Assembly (NCBI RefSeq): GCF_002086515.1
Contig: NZ_MVHH01000005.1
Coordinates: 1 to 64,000 of the forward strand
From: Mycolicibacter arupensis
GTDB taxonomy: Bacteria; Actinomycetota; Actinomycetes; Mycobacteriales; Mycobacteriaceae
DNA length: 64,000 bases
Reading direction: 5' to 3'
Every line of letters begins with the position of its first letter. Positions within the stretch are counted from its first letter, which is position 1. The notes under the pieces were generated by a model. That model did no database searches and was not told the DNA's origin. It was given only the letters and a program-made list of their open reading frames with translations. The position numbers and the translations under genes were made by a program. This document shows, in pieces, positions 34,642-45,258 of this stretch.

Positions 34642-35607
34642 GTGTCTGCTCCCGTGTTGCTGCTCGACGGCGCTAGTATGTGGTTCCGCTCCTACTTCGG
34701 GGTGCCCTCCTCGATCACCGCGCCCGACGGTAGGCCGGTGAACGCGGTTCGCGGTTTCTTCGACAGTGTGGCCACGCTGATCACCCGTCAGCGGCCCGAC
34801 CGGCTGGTGGTCTGTCTGGACCTGGACTGGCGGCCCCAATGGCGGGTGGACCTCGTCGAGTCCTACAAGGCGCACCGGGTGGCCGAGGAGGCCTCGGCAG
34901 ATGCCGCCGATGCCACCGACATCGAAGAGGTGCCCGACGACCTGAGCCCGCAGGTGGAGATGATCGCCGAACTGCTCGAGGCCTTCGGGATCGCCACCGG
35001 CGGCGCGCCGGAGTTCGAGGCCGACGACGTGCTGGGCACCCTGGCGGCGGCCGAACGGCGCGATCCGGTGATCGTGGTCAGCGGTGATCGCGATCTGCTG
35101 CAGGTGGTCACCGAGCAGCCGGTCGAGGTGTCGGTGCTCTATCTGGGTCGCGGGCTGGCTCGGGCCACCCTGTGGGGGCCCGGCGAGGTGGCCGAGCACT
35201 ATCGCCTGCCGGTGGAGCGGGCCGGAGCCGCCTATGCCGAGCTGGCGCTGCTCCGCGGCGACCCTTCCGACGGCCTGCCCGGCGTGCCCGGCATCGGCGA
35301 GAAGACTGCGGCCGGCCTGCTGACCCAATACGGCTCGCTGGCGGCGGTGCTGGACGCAGCCGCGGACCCGGGATCTGCGTTGGCCAAAGGTGTTCGAGCG
35401 AAAATCCAGGCGGGCCGGGACTACATCGACGCCGCTGGTCCGGTGGTGCGGGTCGTCACCGACGCCCCGGTGACATTGTCGACACCGTCGGACACACTGC
35501 CCCGGGTGGCCGCCGATCCAGCGCGGGTGGCCGAGCTGGCGCAGCGGTACGGGGTGGGGTCGTCGATCGCCCGGCTCCAGCGAGCCCTGGACGCACTGCC
35601 GGACTAA
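34642..35607 (+). CDS. 5'-3' exonuclease, FEN-like (Rv2090-like)
   Basis: 321 residues with the structure-specific nuclease fold: [14 protein letters not shown] at the start, acidic metal sites in [20 protein letters not shown] and [10 protein letters not shown], and a helix-hairpin-helix DNA motif [14 protein letters not shown]. It resembles the nuclease domain of DNA polymerase I as a free-standing protein, for flap removal in replication or repair. GTG start. Confidence 0.9.
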   Translation: MSAPVLLLDGASMWFRSYFGVPSSITAPDGRPVNAVRGFFDSVATLITRQRPDRLVVCLDLDWRPQWRVDLVESYKAHRVAEEASADAADATDIEEVPDDLSPQVEMIAELLEAFGIATGGAPEFEADDVLGTLAAAERRDPVIVVSGDRDLLQVVTEQPVEVSVLYLGRGLARATLWGPGEVAEHYRLPVERAGAAYAELALLRGDPSDGLPGVPGIGEKTAAGLLTQYGSLAAVLDAAADPGSALAKGVRAKIQAGRDYIDAAGPVVRVVTDAPVTLSTPSDTLPRVAADPARVAELAQRYGVGSSIARLQRALDALPD

Positions 35608-35628
35608 CCGCCGGCTGGCGCGGGCCGC

Positions 35629-36357
35629 CTACTTGGGCCGGCCGACCTCGTAGGTGCCCGAGTTGTCCTGGAAGGTGACGGTCACCTGGCGTTTGGTTCC
35701 ATCGATGCTGACCTCGCAGTTGAACGTGTCACCCTGCTTGACCACCGGGCTCTGCCCGTTGTTGCACCGGACATCCTTGACGTTCTTGGCGCCGTAGCCA
35801 TTGGTCTGATCGGCCAGGATCTGCTGCACGCCTTCCTGCGCCTTGTCGATGTCGAGCTTGGTGGTCACGAAGAAGCCGGGCTTCCAGAAGCCCAGCACCA
35901 AGAGCACCAGGACAGCGATGGCGACCGATCCCGCGAGCACGGGTCCGACCACACCCGACGACCGCTTGGTCGCGGTGCCCGGCGCCGGGTACTGACCCGG
36001 CTGCTGCGGGTACTGGCCGTACTGGCCGGGTTGACCGTACTGCCCGGGCTGGCCGGGCTGCCCGTACTGACCCGGCTGGCCATAGGCAGCGGGCTGACCG
36101 TACTGGGCGGGCTGGCCGTAGGCGGCCGGCTGACCATACTGCTCGGGCTGCGGGTAACCCGGATATTGCTGTGGCGCAGCGGGATAGCCGCCCTGCTGCG
36201 GGTACTGGGGGTACTGCTGCGGCGTGTAGGCCGGGGGCTGCCACTGCTGCTCAGCGCCGGTCGCGGGACCCTGTCCGGTGCCCGGCTGGTCCTCGGGCTG
36301 GCCGGGCTGCTGAGGCTGCCACGGCTGCGTCGGGTCGTATCCCTGCGGTCCGCTCAT
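35629..36357 (-). CDS. DUF4333 membrane protein with Q/P/Y/G repeats (Rv2091c-like)
   Basis: 242 residues. Residues 1-130 are low-complexity, with repeated (A/P)GQYGQP-type hexamers; one membrane helix (about 138-160) leads to an exported DUF4333 domain ([28 protein letters not shown]...) with two Cys. The repeats are cytosolic and probably disordered; their number is expected to vary between strains. Function unknown. Confidence 0.87.
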   Translation of the reverse strand: MSGPQGYDPTQPWQPQQPGQPEDQPGTGQGPATGAEQQWQPPAYTPQQYPQYPQQGGYPAAPQQYPGYPQPEQYGQPAAYGQPAQYGQPAAYGQPGQYGQPGQPGQYGQPGQYGQYPQQPGQYPAPGTATKRSSGVVGPVLAGSVAIAVLVLLVLGFWKPGFFVTTKLDIDKAQEGVQQILADQTNGYGAKNVKDVRCNNGQSPVVKQGDTFNCEVSIDGTKRQVTVTFQDNSGTYEVGRPK

Positions 36358-36429
36358 CGTTGTTCCTCAAGTCCTCTCGCGTAGCGGGTGCTGATCACCG
36401 CCGGCTCTCACCGTAGCGCCCGGACCAGC

Positions 36430-39219
36430 CTACCCGGCGTCAACGGCAACCACGCCGCGCAAAACCGTGTCGATCGCCTGTTTTGCTGTGGCCTGCAACT
36501 CCGGGCTGGGCGCCGCGTTGCGCAGCTGATCCAGCAGGTCGAGCACTTGACGGCACCATCGCACAAAATCCCCCGCCGACAGCGGCGAACCGCCACCGGC
36601 CGCGTCCGAAGCGGCCAGCGCCGAGGCAAGGTCACCGCTGCGCGCCCACCGATAGACGGCCGCGACGAATCCGTCGTCGGGCTCCCGGGTCGGATTGATC
36701 CCGTGCCGGCGCTCATCGGCACGTAACGCCGCCGAGAGCTTGCGCGTCTGTTGCAGGGCCCGGCGCACCGGCTCGGTGGGTGCCTGCAGGGTCGGCGGTC
36801 CGCCGGGGCCGTCCGCGCCACGCGTCTCAAAGAGGACCGAGGACACCACCGCAGCAAGCTCCGGGGGCTTGAGGCCGTGCCACGCCCCGCTACGGAGGCA
36901 TTCGGCCACCAAAAGGTCGCTCTCGCTGTAAATCCTGGCCAGCATCCGGCCGTCGTCAGTGACCGTGGGGTCGCCCTCCCCCGAGCCGTCGCTGATGAAG
37001 CCGCGTTCGGACAACAACCCGACGATGCGATCGAAGGTCCGTGCCAGCGAGTTGGTGGCAGCTTCGACCTTGCGGCGCAGCTGCGCGTTGTCGGCCTCGA
37101 CGCGCAGGTACCGCTCGGCGACGCGCACCTGGACTTCCCGGTCGGCCATGTCATGAACGGGGTGGTCTCGCATGCGCTGGCGCAGCGCCGCGAGCTCCGG
37201 ATCCACCGGGCCGTCGTGCGCGTTGTCGCCGCGACGGCCGCGCGAGCTGGGCACCACCAAGCCGGCGGCCGCCGACCGCAACGCGGAGGCGAGATCGCGG
37301 CGAACCCGCGGCTGGCGGTGCTCCACACGTTTGGGCAGGCTCATGGTGCCCAGGGGCGGGACGGCGCCGGAGTAGTCCGCCGAGGAGATCCGGCCCGCCC
37401 AACGATGCTCGGTGAGCACCAGGGGCCGCGGTTCGTCGGACTCCCGATCGGCCTGCAGCACCACCGCCAGCCCGCCGCGACGACCGTTGCTGAGGGTGAT
37501 GATGTCGCCGCGGCGCAGCGCCGACAACGCCTCGCCGGCAGCTTGCCGCCTGGCCAGACGCGAGGCGCGCGCCTGGGCTCGTTCGCGTTCGGAGATCTTC
37601 GCCCGCAGCCGGGCGTAGTCCAGTACCGCCGAGTCGCGACCGCCGATCTCGGCAGCGATCTCGTCGAGGGTGCGTTCTCCCCGCTCGGCGCTGCGCACCA
37701 AACCCACCACGGACCGGTCGGCCTGGAACTGCGCGAACGACTGCTCCAGCAGCTGGTGGGCCTGCTCGGGACCCATGTGCTGAACCAGGTTGATCGTCAT
37801 GTTGTACGACGGCGCGAACGAGCTGCGCAGCGGGAAGGTTCGGGTAGAGGCCAGTCCGGCCACCTGATCGGGGTCGGCAGTGCTTTCGCTGGGGTGCCAC
37901 AGCACCACCGCATGACCTTCCACGTCGATGCCGCGCCGGCCCGCGCGCCCAGTCAGCTGGGTGTACTCCCCCGGGGTCAGTGCGGCGTGCTGCTCGCCGT
38001 TGAACTTCACCAGCCGTTCGAGCACCACGGTGCGGGCCGGCATGTTGATGCCCAAAGCCAGGGTCTCGGTGGCGAACACCGCCTTGACCAGACCCGCCGC
38101 GAACAGCTCTTCGACGGTGTGGCGAAACACCGGCAGCAGGCCGGCGTGGTGGGCGGCCAGGCCGCGCAGCAGCGCCTCGCGCCACTCGTAGTAGCCCAGA
38201 ACGTCCAAGTCGTCGTCGGCCAGATCACCGCAGCGGTGGTCGATCACCTCGGCGATCCGGGCCCGTTCGGCTTCGGTGGTCAGCCGAAGGGGGGAACGGA
38301 GGCACTGCTTGACCGCGGCGTCGCAACCGGCCCGAGAGAACACGAAGGTGATCACCGGCAGCAGCCCCGCCGAGTTCAACACCGCGATCACATCGGGACG
38401 CATCGGGGGCCGGTAGGTGGGCCGGTCGATCCGGCCGGAGGAACCGCCGTGCCGCGTTCGCCGGGCGCTGCCCCAGTCGGTGAGGCGGTCGGCTTCGCGG
38501 CGATGCGCAATGTGGCGCAGCAAGGCAGGGTCCACGCGCGGTCGCCCGCCAGCCCCCGCGTCGGGCCGCGACTCAAACAGGTCGAACAGCCGTTTGCCCA
38601 CCATCATGTGCTGCCACAACGGCACCGGCCGATGCTCGTCGACAACGACGGTGGTGTCGCCGCGCACGGTCTGAATCCAGCCACCGAACTCCTCGGCGTT
38701 GCTGACCGTGGCCGACAGACTGATCAGCCGCACCTCCTCGGGCAGGTGCAAGATGACCTCCTCCCACACCGCGCCGCGCATCCGGTCGGCCAGGAAGTGC
38801 ACTTCGTCCATCACGACGTGAGAAAGACCTTGCAGGGCAGGAGAGTTCGCATACAGCATGTTGCGCAGCACCTCGGTGGTCATCACCACCACCGGCGCGC
38901 CGGAATTGACCGAAAGATCGCCGGTCAGCAACCCCACCCGGTCCTTGCCGTAGCGGGCCACCAAGTCGGTGTGCTTCTGGTTGCTCAGCGCCTTGATCGG
39001 GGTGGTGTAGAAGCACTTTCCACCGCCGGCAAGGGCCAGATGCACGGCAAACTCACCGACCACGGTCTTGCCGGCACCGGTGGGCGCGCACACCAGCACG
39101 CCCCGCCCCTCCTCCAGCGCCGCGCAGGCCCGGCGCTGGAAACCGTCCAGCCCGAAGGGCAGTTCGGCAGCGAACCGGCTCAGCTCGCTGCCCCCGGGTT
39201 GCTGTGGCGAATCACTCAT
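36430..39219 (-). CDS. helY: ATP-dependent DEVH-box helicase HelY
   Basis: 929 residues from the ATG overlapping tatC by 8 nt. Walker A APTGAGKT (45-52), DEVH (138-141), the SAT motif ([13 protein letters not shown]), motif [14 protein letters not shown], and a C-terminal DSHCT/rRNA-processing domain place it in the Ski2/Mtr4-like family. It unwinds RNA or DNA. Gene order tatA-tatC-helY equals M. tuberculosis Rv2094c-Rv2092c. Confidence 0.95.
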   Translation of the reverse strand: MSDSPQQPGGSELSRFAAELPFGLDGFQRRACAALEEGRGVLVCAPTGAGKTVVGEFAVHLALAGGGKCFYTTPIKALSNQKHTDLVARYGKDRVGLLTGDLSVNSGAPVVVMTTEVLRNMLYANSPALQGLSHVVMDEVHFLADRMRGAVWEEVILHLPEEVRLISLSATVSNAEEFGGWIQTVRGDTTVVVDEHRPVPLWQHMMVGKRLFDLFESRPDAGAGGRPRVDPALLRHIAHRREADRLTDWGSARRTRHGGSSGRIDRPTYRPPMRPDVIAVLNSAGLLPVITFVFSRAGCDAAVKQCLRSPLRLTTEAERARIAEVIDHRCGDLADDDLDVLGYYEWREALLRGLAAHHAGLLPVFRHTVEELFAAGLVKAVFATETLALGINMPARTVVLERLVKFNGEQHAALTPGEYTQLTGRAGRRGIDVEGHAVVLWHPSESTADPDQVAGLASTRTFPLRSSFAPSYNMTINLVQHMGPEQAHQLLEQSFAQFQADRSVVGLVRSAERGERTLDEIAAEIGGRDSAVLDYARLRAKISERERAQARASRLARRQAAGEALSALRRGDIITLSNGRRGGLAVVLQADRESDEPRPLVLTEHRWAGRISSADYSGAVPPLGTMSLPKRVEHRQPRVRRDLASALRSAAAGLVVPSSRGRRGDNAHDGPVDPELAALRQRMRDHPVHDMADREVQVRVAERYLRVEADNAQLRRKVEAATNSLARTFDRIVGLLSERGFISDGSGEGDPTVTDDGRMLARIYSESDLLVAECLRSGAWHGLKPPELAAVVSSVLFETRGADGPGGPPTLQAPTEPVRRALQQTRKLSAALRADERRHGINPTREPDDGFVAAVYRWARSGDLASALAASDAAGGGSPLSAGDFVRWCRQVLDLLDQLRNAAPSPELQATAKQAIDTVLRGVVAVDAG

Positions 39220-40120
39220 GAGGCGCGGTGACCGGAGCGGGCGCGTCGATCGGTGAGGCCTCGTCGTCGGAGAGCGCACCGGCCGACTCACGCTTGGCCT
39301 TGCGCTTGTCGTGCACTCGGGCGATCTGAATGGCGAATTCCTGCAGCAGGGTCAGGGTGCAGCCCAGCACGATCATCGAGAACGGGTCTGAGCCGGGTGT
39401 GAAGAACGCGGCGAAGACGAACATGGCGAAGATCAGGCCCCGCCGCCACTCCTTGAGCCGGGCATAGCTCAGCACGCCGACCATGTTGAGCATGACGATC
39501 AGCAGGGGGAACTCGAAGCTGATGCCGAACACCACGAGCAGGTTCAGCAAAAAACCGAAATAGTGCTCGCCCGACAACGCGGTCACCTGGACATCGCTGC
39601 CGACCGTCAGCAGAAATCCGAGTGCCTTGGACAGCACCAGATAGGCCAGGATGGCGCCGGTGACGAACAGCACCGCCGCCGACACGACGAACGCCACCGC
39701 GAAGCGCCGTTCCTTGCGGTAGAGCCCCGGGGTGATGAACGCCCACAGGTGGTAGAACCACACCGGGCAGGCCAGCACGATTCCGGCGGCCAGGCCAACC
39801 TTGAGGCGCAGCATGAACTGGTCGAACGGCGCCGTGGCCAGAAGCCGGCACTGCCCGTCGGGAGCGATCGAGGCGCGCGCCGAGGCCGGCAGCTCGCAAT
39901 ACGGCTGGCGAAGCCACTCACCGAGGCTCTCCAGGCCAAAGAGTGGCTGGGTGTACCAGATGAAGCCGACGATCGTGGTGAGCACGATGGCTGCCATCGA
40001 GATCAGCAGCCGGGTGCGCAGTTCCCGCAGGTGATCGACCAGGGACATCGTCCCGTCGGGATTGGCACGGCTGCGCCGCTGCCGCGGATCCAGCCGCCGC
40101 AGAACTCCGAGATTGCGCAC
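39212..40120 (-). CDS. tatC: Twin-arginine translocase subunit TatC
   Basis: 302 residues with six membrane helices and the conserved first-loop motif [15 protein letters not shown], the periplasmic cap with [15 protein letters not shown] and [11 protein letters not shown]. It is the receptor for twin-arginine signals, such as that of the sugar-binding lipoprotein gene in this window. The Asp/Glu-rich tail reaches into the helY start. Confidence 0.96.
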   Translation of the reverse strand: MRNLGVLRRLDPRQRRSRANPDGTMSLVDHLRELRTRLLISMAAIVLTTIVGFIWYTQPLFGLESLGEWLRQPYCELPASARASIAPDGQCRLLATAPFDQFMLRLKVGLAAGIVLACPVWFYHLWAFITPGLYRKERRFAVAFVVSAAVLFVTGAILAYLVLSKALGFLLTVGSDVQVTALSGEHYFGFLLNLLVVFGISFEFPLLIVMLNMVGVLSYARLKEWRRGLIFAMFVFAAFFTPGSDPFSMIVLGCTLTLLQEFAIQIARVHDKRKAKRESAGALSDDEASPIDAPAPVTAPHE

Positions 40121-40159
40121 AGTCGAATGGGACGCGGTCGCCGCGACGGCGGGACCGGG

Positions 40160-40384
40160 TTACGCCGACTGGCCGCCCGGCGGATCGACCCGCTCGGACG
40201 CGACGGTGGTCGAGGTGGCAGTCGAATCCGGCTTGCTCTCGTTCTGCAGCTCGCGGACTTCGGACTTGAAGATGCGCAAGGACTTACCGAGCGAGCGGGC
40301 CGCTTCGGGGAGTCGCTTGGCGCCGAACAGAATGACCACGGCGACGGCGAGGATCGCCAGATGCGACGGTCCTAATGCGTTCAC
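40160..40384 (-). CDS. tatA: Twin-arginine translocase subunit TatA
   Basis: 74 residues: one membrane helix ([34 protein letters not shown]) followed by the amphipathic helix and an unstructured Ser/Thr tail. Forms the protein-conducting pore with TatC, encoded 39 nt downstream. GTG start; the ribosome site is weak. Confidence 0.94.
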   Translation of the reverse strand: MNALGPSHLAILAVAVVILFGAKRLPEAARSLGKSLRIFKSEVRELQNESKPDSTATSTTVASERVDPPGGQSA

Positions 40385-40423
40385 TTTGGTTACCTCCAGA
40401 CGTCGCCACGATGCTACCGCAGC

Positions 40424-40657
40424 TCACGACTCCGGCGGTGCATCCCGTCGCCGGGTGGCCCCGGTCCAGCGTTGACCGTCGAAGTAGCGCAGCAGTGCGC
40501 CGTCCGCAGGGTCGGGATACCAGTCGGGAGCCAGGGGTGAGGGAGCAGAACGTTTCGCCTTGGCCTTGACCAGGAAGAAGATCCCCACCACGACACCCAC
40601 CATGAGGGCCAGAAAGGCGATGTCGGCCACCAGGGTCTCGAGGGTGTACAGGGTCAA
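40424..40657 (-). CDS. DUF2510 single-pass membrane protein
   Basis: 77 residues. One N-terminal membrane helix (about 11-31) is followed by the DUF2510 motif APDWYPDPADGALLRYFDGQRWT. It begins with TTG overlapping the pafC stop by 4 nt (TTGA), so it is translated with pafC, and lies 39 nt before tatA. I do not recall such a gene between pafC and tatA in M. tuberculosis. Function unknown. Confidence 0.8.
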   Translation of the reverse strand: MTLYTLETLVADIAFLALMVGVVVGIFFLVKAKAKRSAPSPLAPDWYPDPADGALLRYFDGQRWTGATRRRDAPPES

Positions 40658-41604
40658 CGGCGTACCTGCTCATACATCGCCAATGCCCCCAACGCTGTGT
40701 CACGCACCGCCACCGCCAGCGATTCCGGCGCCACCACCTGCACCTCGTCACCCAATCCCAGCAGCAGCCGGGTCAGCCATTCTTCGGATGCGTACGTCAG
40801 CTGCGCCTCCATCCAGCCATCAGGCAGTTGTCCGATCGCCTGCATCGGGTAGTACTCGAACATCCATGCCGCCGACGGCGCCAGCCGCACCGTGGCGACC
40901 GGCAACGACGGATCGGCGTCGAACAACGAGGTATCGGTCTCGGCGTGGCGCGCAGGCTCCGGCGGCGCGGCCGGCTCGTCGAGCAGGCGGGCCTCATCGA
41001 TGCGGTCGAACCGGAACAGCCGCACTCCTTCGGATTCGCGGCACCATGCCTCCAGGTAGCTGTGGCTTCCGATCAGCACCACACGAATCGGATCGACGAC
41101 TCGGTGCGACACGCTGTCGCGCGACGCGGCGTAGTAGTCGATGCCCAATGCGCGGCGGCGACGCACACCGTCGCGGACCACATCGGCCGCCGATTCGTCA
41201 CTCGCCGCCGAAGCGGGCGGCGCCGGTGCTGCGGCTCCTGCCGCCTCCTCGACCTTGGCTATCGCGCTGCGGGCGGCGCGCGGGTCGACGATTCCAGGCA
41301 TGTCGACCAGGGTGCGCAACGCCATGAGCATGGCCGTGGCCTCGCGCGACGTCAGTCGCAGGGGACGGTCCACTCCCGCGGACTCGAACACGTCGAGGCG
41401 ATCGTCGTAGAACGTCACGTCAATGAGCTCACCGGGCCCGTATCCCGGCAGGCCGCACATCACCAACTGCTCCAGATCGGTCTGCAACTGGCTCAGGCTC
41501 ACCCCGAGTTCGGCGGCGGCCTGCGCCTTGGTGATACCCGGGCGGGCCTTGAGGTAGGGCACCATGTTCAACAGCCGGACCAGCCGCTTGGACAGCTGCG
41601 TCAT
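40654..41604 (-). CDS. pafC: WYL-domain transcription factor PafC
   Basis: 316 residues. N-terminal winged helix (ITKAQAAAELGVSLSQLQTDLEQLVMCGL) and a WYL domain (RVVLIGSHSYLEAWCRESEGVRLFRFDRI). With PafB it forms the heterodimer that activates the RecA-independent DNA-damage response in mycobacteria. The start overlaps the pafB stop by 4 nt. Confidence 0.93.
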   Translation of the reverse strand: MTQLSKRLVRLLNMVPYLKARPGITKAQAAAELGVSLSQLQTDLEQLVMCGLPGYGPGELIDVTFYDDRLDVFESAGVDRPLRLTSREATAMLMALRTLVDMPGIVDPRAARSAIAKVEEAAGAAAPAPPASAASDESAADVVRDGVRRRRALGIDYYAASRDSVSHRVVDPIRVVLIGSHSYLEAWCRESEGVRLFRFDRIDEARLLDEPAAPPEPARHAETDTSLFDADPSLPVATVRLAPSAAWMFEYYPMQAIGQLPDGWMEAQLTYASEEWLTRLLLGLGDEVQVVAPESLAVAVRDTALGALAMYEQVRR

Positions 41605-42596
41605 ACCGGCACCTCCCCCACCCGGGCACTCAGCCGCGCCAACACGTCATCGCGCAACGATGCCGGTTCCAGGACGACGGCATCGGTCCCGTATCCGGCT
41701 ACTTCCCGGGCCAGCCGATCATGGGTTCCCATGTCCACGCCGATGACGTCGCCGTCGCGGCCGGCCAGCAGCTCACGGGCCAGCACCTTGCCGGCGCGGC
41801 GCAGCGCCACCGCCCGCCCGTCGGCAACCCAGATCCGAGCCTGCACACCGCTGGGGGCGTCGCCGACTGCCTCGGCGACGATCACGCGCAGGTCGGCGAC
41901 CTCGGGTCGCGTGACGCTGTCGGGCGGCCCAATCGGCCGCACCTCGGGCCCGATCCGCGAGAGCCGGAAGGTGCGCACGGCGTTGCGGTCACGGTCGTGT
42001 CCCACCAGATACCAGCGACCGGCGTGGGTGACCACACCCCACGGCTCGACGGTGCGGGTGACGTACGGCTCGACCGGCGAGGGCCGGTGCTCGAACTGCA
42101 CCGCCTGACCCGCCTGGACGGCATCGGTCAACGCGCCCAGTGCCGGTTCAGCCCGATGCATGCCCTGCAGCGCCGTGGGCGGTGTCACCAAAACATCTGC
42201 CTGAGTCGAATCCACTTCGACACCGGCGGCATGCAGTTTGGCTACCGCGCCCTCGGCGTTGGCGCGCAATTCCGGTGACTGCCACAGCTGCACCGCGACG
42301 GCCACTGCGGCTGCCTCTTCGCGGGTCAGGTCGATGGCGGGCAGGGCGTAGGTGTCGGGGTTGATCCGGTAGCCCTCTACCGTGTCGAACCCGGAGGCCT
42401 TCCCGGTTTCCAGGGGAATGCCCAGGTCACGCAGCTCGTTCTTGTCGCGTTCGAACATCCGGGAGAACGCGTCGTCACTGGGGCTGTCGCCGTAGCCCAC
42501 CACGGTGGCCCGAATCTTCTCGGCCGTGAGGTAGCTGCGGGTGGCCAGCAACGCGATCACGAGATTCAGGAGTCGTTCGACCTTGGCGGTAGCCAT
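41601..42596 (-). CDS. pafB: WYL-domain transcription factor PafB
   Basis: 331 residues. N-terminal winged helix (KVERLLNLVIALLATRSYLTAEKIRATV) plus WYL domain (VVTHAGRWYLVGHDRDRNAVRTFRLSRI). First gene of the PafBC pair and in the same direction as pafA, though a small secreted-protein gene stands between. An arginine-rich DNA helix follows the first strand. Confidence 0.93.
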   Translation of the reverse strand: MATAKVERLLNLVIALLATRSYLTAEKIRATVVGYGDSPSDDAFSRMFERDKNELRDLGIPLETGKASGFDTVEGYRINPDTYALPAIDLTREEAAAVAVAVQLWQSPELRANAEGAVAKLHAAGVEVDSTQADVLVTPPTALQGMHRAEPALGALTDAVQAGQAVQFEHRPSPVEPYVTRTVEPWGVVTHAGRWYLVGHDRDRNAVRTFRLSRIGPEVRPIGPPDSVTRPEVADLRVIVAEAVGDAPSGVQARIWVADGRAVALRRAGKVLARELLAGRDGDVIGVDMGTHDRLAREVAGYGTDAVVLEPASLRDDVLARLSARVGEVPV

Positions 42597-42633
42597 GACA
42601 AGACAGGATAAGGCTCGTCGGTTACGTCAAGGT

Positions 42634-43125
42634 TCAATTGTGGTTCGCCGGTGTGCAGGAGAGCCCTGGGAAGTCCCAGGTGCTGCACTGATAGTCGGAG
42701 AATTCGGGATCCGCGGCCTGCGCCTGGCCCGCAAGGTCAGCATGCGCCGAGACTTTCGCACCATAGACGCCTGGGTAGAGCGGCATCAGCTGGTCGTCGT
42801 TGGGAAACGACAACGAGAAGCTGTCGCCGTTGTGCACCTCACGGGTCTCCTGGTAGCTGAGCGTGTGTGAGGGCCCGGCAAGCTCCAAAGGGGCGCCGGA
42901 GGCGGTCAGATGCATCTGAATCACCAGCGCGGTCCCGGGTCGATCGGTGTGGCAGTCGGTGACGTCGACGCGGCTGCCCATGTAGTCGGCCCCGTCGACG
43001 GAGTAGACGAACGGTTTGGCGACGCTGAACTGACAGGTAAGGACGCCCTCTGCGTGCGCGGCCGGCGTCCCTGCCAGCGCGGTTCCCAGGGGGATCAGCG
43101 TGGCCAGGCCGCACACTCGGTTCAT
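42634..43125 (-). CDS. Small secreted protein between pafA and pafB
   Basis: 163 residues from the ATG 9 nt after the pafA stop. A signal peptide (1-25, ending AHA-E) precedes a beta-rich domain with Cys in TCQFS, TDCHTD, YQCSTW and LSCTP, likely two disulfides. No family is recognised. It may share the pafA transcript, an odd place for an exported protein, since pafA and pafB are usually adjacent. Confidence 0.7.
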   Translation of the reverse strand: MNRVCGLATLIPLGTALAGTPAAHAEGVLTCQFSVAKPFVYSVDGADYMGSRVDVTDCHTDRPGTALVIQMHLTASGAPLELAGPSHTLSYQETREVHNGDSFSLSFPNDDQLMPLYPGVYGAKVSAHADLAGQAQAADPEFSDYQCSTWDFPGLSCTPANHN

Positions 43126-43133
43126 CGCCGGGG

Positions 43134-44492
43134 TCACATGCTCGCGATCAGGCGCTTGACCCGCTCGTCGACTGACCGGAACGGGTCTTTGCACAGCACG
43201 GTGCGCTGCGCCTGATCGTTGAGCTTGAGGTGCACCCAGTCGACGGTGAAGTCGCGGCCGGCTGCCTGTGCAGCGGTGATGAATTCGCCGCGCAGCTTGG
43301 CGCGCGTGGTCTGGGGAGGGGTCTCGACGGCCTCGTCGACATCCTCGTCGGTGGTGATGCGGGCGGCCAATCCCTTGCGCTGCAGCAGATCGAACACGCC
43401 GCGGCCGCGTTTGATGTCGTGATAGGCCAAGTCCAGCTGCGCGATCTTGGGATCGGACAGCTCCATGTTGTACCGGTCCTGATAGCGCTGGAACAGCTTT
43501 CGCTTGATCACCCAGTCGATCTCGGTGTCGACCTTGGCGAAGTCCTGCGTCTCGACGGCGTCGAGCTGGCGGCCCCACAGGTCGATGACCTGCTCAAGCT
43601 GCGGGTTGCTGGCACGGGTCTGGACGTATTCCACCGCGCGCCCGTAGTACTCACGCTGGATGTCCAGGGCACCGGCCTGGCGGCCACCGGCCAGGCGCAC
43701 GGGCCGCCGGCCGGTCATGTCGTGACTGACCTCGCGGATCGCCCGGATCGGGTTGTCCAGCGAGAAGTCCCGGAAGGACACCCCGGCCTCGATCATCTCC
43801 AGCACGAGCGCCGCACTGCCCACCTTGAGCAAGGTGGTGGTCTCGGACATGTTGGAGTCACCGACGATCACGTGCAGGCGCCGGTACTTCTCGGCGTCGG
43901 CATGCGGTTCATCGCGGGTGTTGATGATCGGGCGGGACCGGGTGGTCGCGCTGGAGACGCCCTCCCAGATGTGCTCGGCTCGTTGGGACAGGCAGAACGT
44001 GGCGGCTTTGGGGGTCTGCAGCACCTTGCCGGCGCCGCAGATCAGCTGGCGGGTGACCAGGAACGGCAGCAGCACATCGGAGATCCGGGAGAACTCCCCA
44101 GCCCGCACGATCAGGTAGTTCTCGTGGCAGCCGTAGGAGTTGCCCGCCGAGTCGGTGTTGTTCTTGAACAGGTAGATATCGCCGCCGATCCCCTCGTCGG
44201 CAAGCCGCTGCTCGGCGTCGATCAGCAGGTCTTCGAGCACCCGCTCGCCGGCCCGGTCGTGGGTGACCAGCTGAATCAGGTTGTCGCACTCGGCGGTGGC
44301 GTACTCGGGATGACTGCCGACATCGAGGTACAGCCGAGCCCCGTTGCGCAAGAACACATTCGAGCTACGTCCCCACGACACCACCCGGCGGAACAGATAG
44401 CGCGCCACTTCATCGGGCGACAGTCTGCGATGGCCGTGGAAGGTGCAGGTGACACCGAACTCGGTCTCAATGCCCATGATTCTGCGCTGCAC
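43134..44492 (-). CDS. pafA: Pup-protein ligase PafA
   Basis: 452 residues, the exact length of M. tuberculosis PafA, beginning at GTG. The N-terminal GIETEFG strand carries the catalytic metal-binding Glu, with [18 protein letters not shown] and the C-terminal small domain intact. It joins the tail Glu of Pup to lysines of target proteins, marking them for the Mpa-proteasome. The other Pup-proteasome genes are not in this window; the upstream neighbour is pdtaR, unlike M. tuberculosis. Confidence 0.97.
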   Translation of the reverse strand: MQRRIMGIETEFGVTCTFHGHRRLSPDEVARYLFRRVVSWGRSSNVFLRNGARLYLDVGSHPEYATAECDNLIQLVTHDRAGERVLEDLLIDAEQRLADEGIGGDIYLFKNNTDSAGNSYGCHENYLIVRAGEFSRISDVLLPFLVTRQLICGAGKVLQTPKAATFCLSQRAEHIWEGVSSATTRSRPIINTRDEPHADAEKYRRLHVIVGDSNMSETTTLLKVGSAALVLEMIEAGVSFRDFSLDNPIRAIREVSHDMTGRRPVRLAGGRQAGALDIQREYYGRAVEYVQTRASNPQLEQVIDLWGRQLDAVETQDFAKVDTEIDWVIKRKLFQRYQDRYNMELSDPKIAQLDLAYHDIKRGRGVFDLLQRKGLAARITTDEDVDEAVETPPQTTRAKLRGEFITAAQAAGRDFTVDWVHLKLNDQAQRTVLCKDPFRSVDERVKRLIASM

Positions 44493-44499
44493 GTCATCG

Positions 44500-44518
44500 A
44501 GCGTACTGGTTGAACCAG
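44500..44518 (-). promoter_or_regulatory. pafA leaderless promoter with adjoining palindrome
   Basis: On the minus strand, TACGCT (44505-44500) ends 7 nt before the pafA GTG. Immediately upstream is CTGGTT-C-AACCAG (44518-44506), a 13-bp dyad touching the -10 box, well placed for a repressor. It separates pafA transcription from pdtaR, whose stop is about 60 bp away. Confidence 0.55.
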
Positions 44519-44553
44519 CACAGCGGGGCCCAGCCGGGCCGGTGGCGTGCCGC

Positions 44554-45177
44554 TCAGGCCGGCGGTTTGGCCGGGGCCTGGACGTTCTCCAGCACCACTT
44601 CGGCCACCTGTCGCATGGTGGTCCGCTTGTCCATCGCCGCGCGCTGAATCCACTTGAAGGCCTCGGGCTCGGTGAGCCCATGCGCGGTCTGCAGCACACC
44701 CTTGGCCCGCTCGACGAGCTTGCGGGTGGCCAGCTGCTCGGCCAGCGTGCTGACTTCGCGTTCCAAGGCGGTGATCTCCTCGGCGCGACTGACCGCCAGC
44801 TCGATGGCCGGAACCAGGTCACCGGCGGTGAACGGTTTGACCAGGTAGGCCATCGCGCCGGCGTCGCGGGCCCGCTCCACCAGATCGCGCTGGCTGAAGG
44901 CGGTGAGGATGACGATCGGCGCGATGCGTTTGGCGGCGATCTCCGACGCGGCGTCGATGCCGTCGCGGCGGGGCATCTTCACATCCAGGATCACCAGGTC
45001 GGGACGCAACTGCTCGGCCAGCTCGACGGCCTCCTGGCCGTCACCGGCCTCGCCCACCACCTCATAGCCCTCTTCGCGCAGCATCTCGGCGAGGTCTAGC
45101 CGGATCAGCGCTTCGTCCTCGGCGATCACCACCCGTCGGGTGGGGCGCGGGCTGCTGGCGGGCGTGGGCTCGGTCAT
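44554..45177 (-). CDS. pdtaR: ANTAR-type response regulator PdtaR
   Basis: 207 residues. Receiver domain with acidic pocket (AEDEALIR) and phosphoacceptor D65 ([12 protein letters not shown]), Lys in [10 protein letters not shown], then an ANTAR domain (about 145-195) that binds paired RNA hairpins to antiterminate transcription. The histidine kinase PdtaS is not in the window. Equals Rv1626 by size and residue number of D65. ATG favoured over an earlier in-frame ATG. Confidence 0.94.
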   Translation of the reverse strand: MTEPTPASSPRPTRRVVIAEDEALIRLDLAEMLREEGYEVVGEAGDGQEAVELAEQLRPDLVILDVKMPRRDGIDAASEIAAKRIAPIVILTAFSQRDLVERARDAGAMAYLVKPFTAGDLVPAIELAVSRAEEITALEREVSTLAEQLATRKLVERAKGVLQTAHGLTEPEAFKWIQRAAMDKRTTMRQVAEVVLENVQAPAKPPA

Positions 45178-45258
45178 GCCCCATATTCTGTCCTGGCTGC
45201 CGCCTGGGGCAACCCCGAGGGGCATCGTCTAAGGTAGGAAGCCGCGCACCGGCGCTGG

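Noticed and set aside
36751-39231. 826-codon open frame on the plus strand opposite helY
   Set aside because: helY has all helicase motifs in the opposite frame. The antisense translation shows only His/Gln/Arg-rich low complexity.
43126-43578. Longer version of the secreted protein starting inside pafA
   Set aside because: The added N-terminus is the pafA sequence read in another frame. The signal peptide begins at the ATG after the pafA stop.
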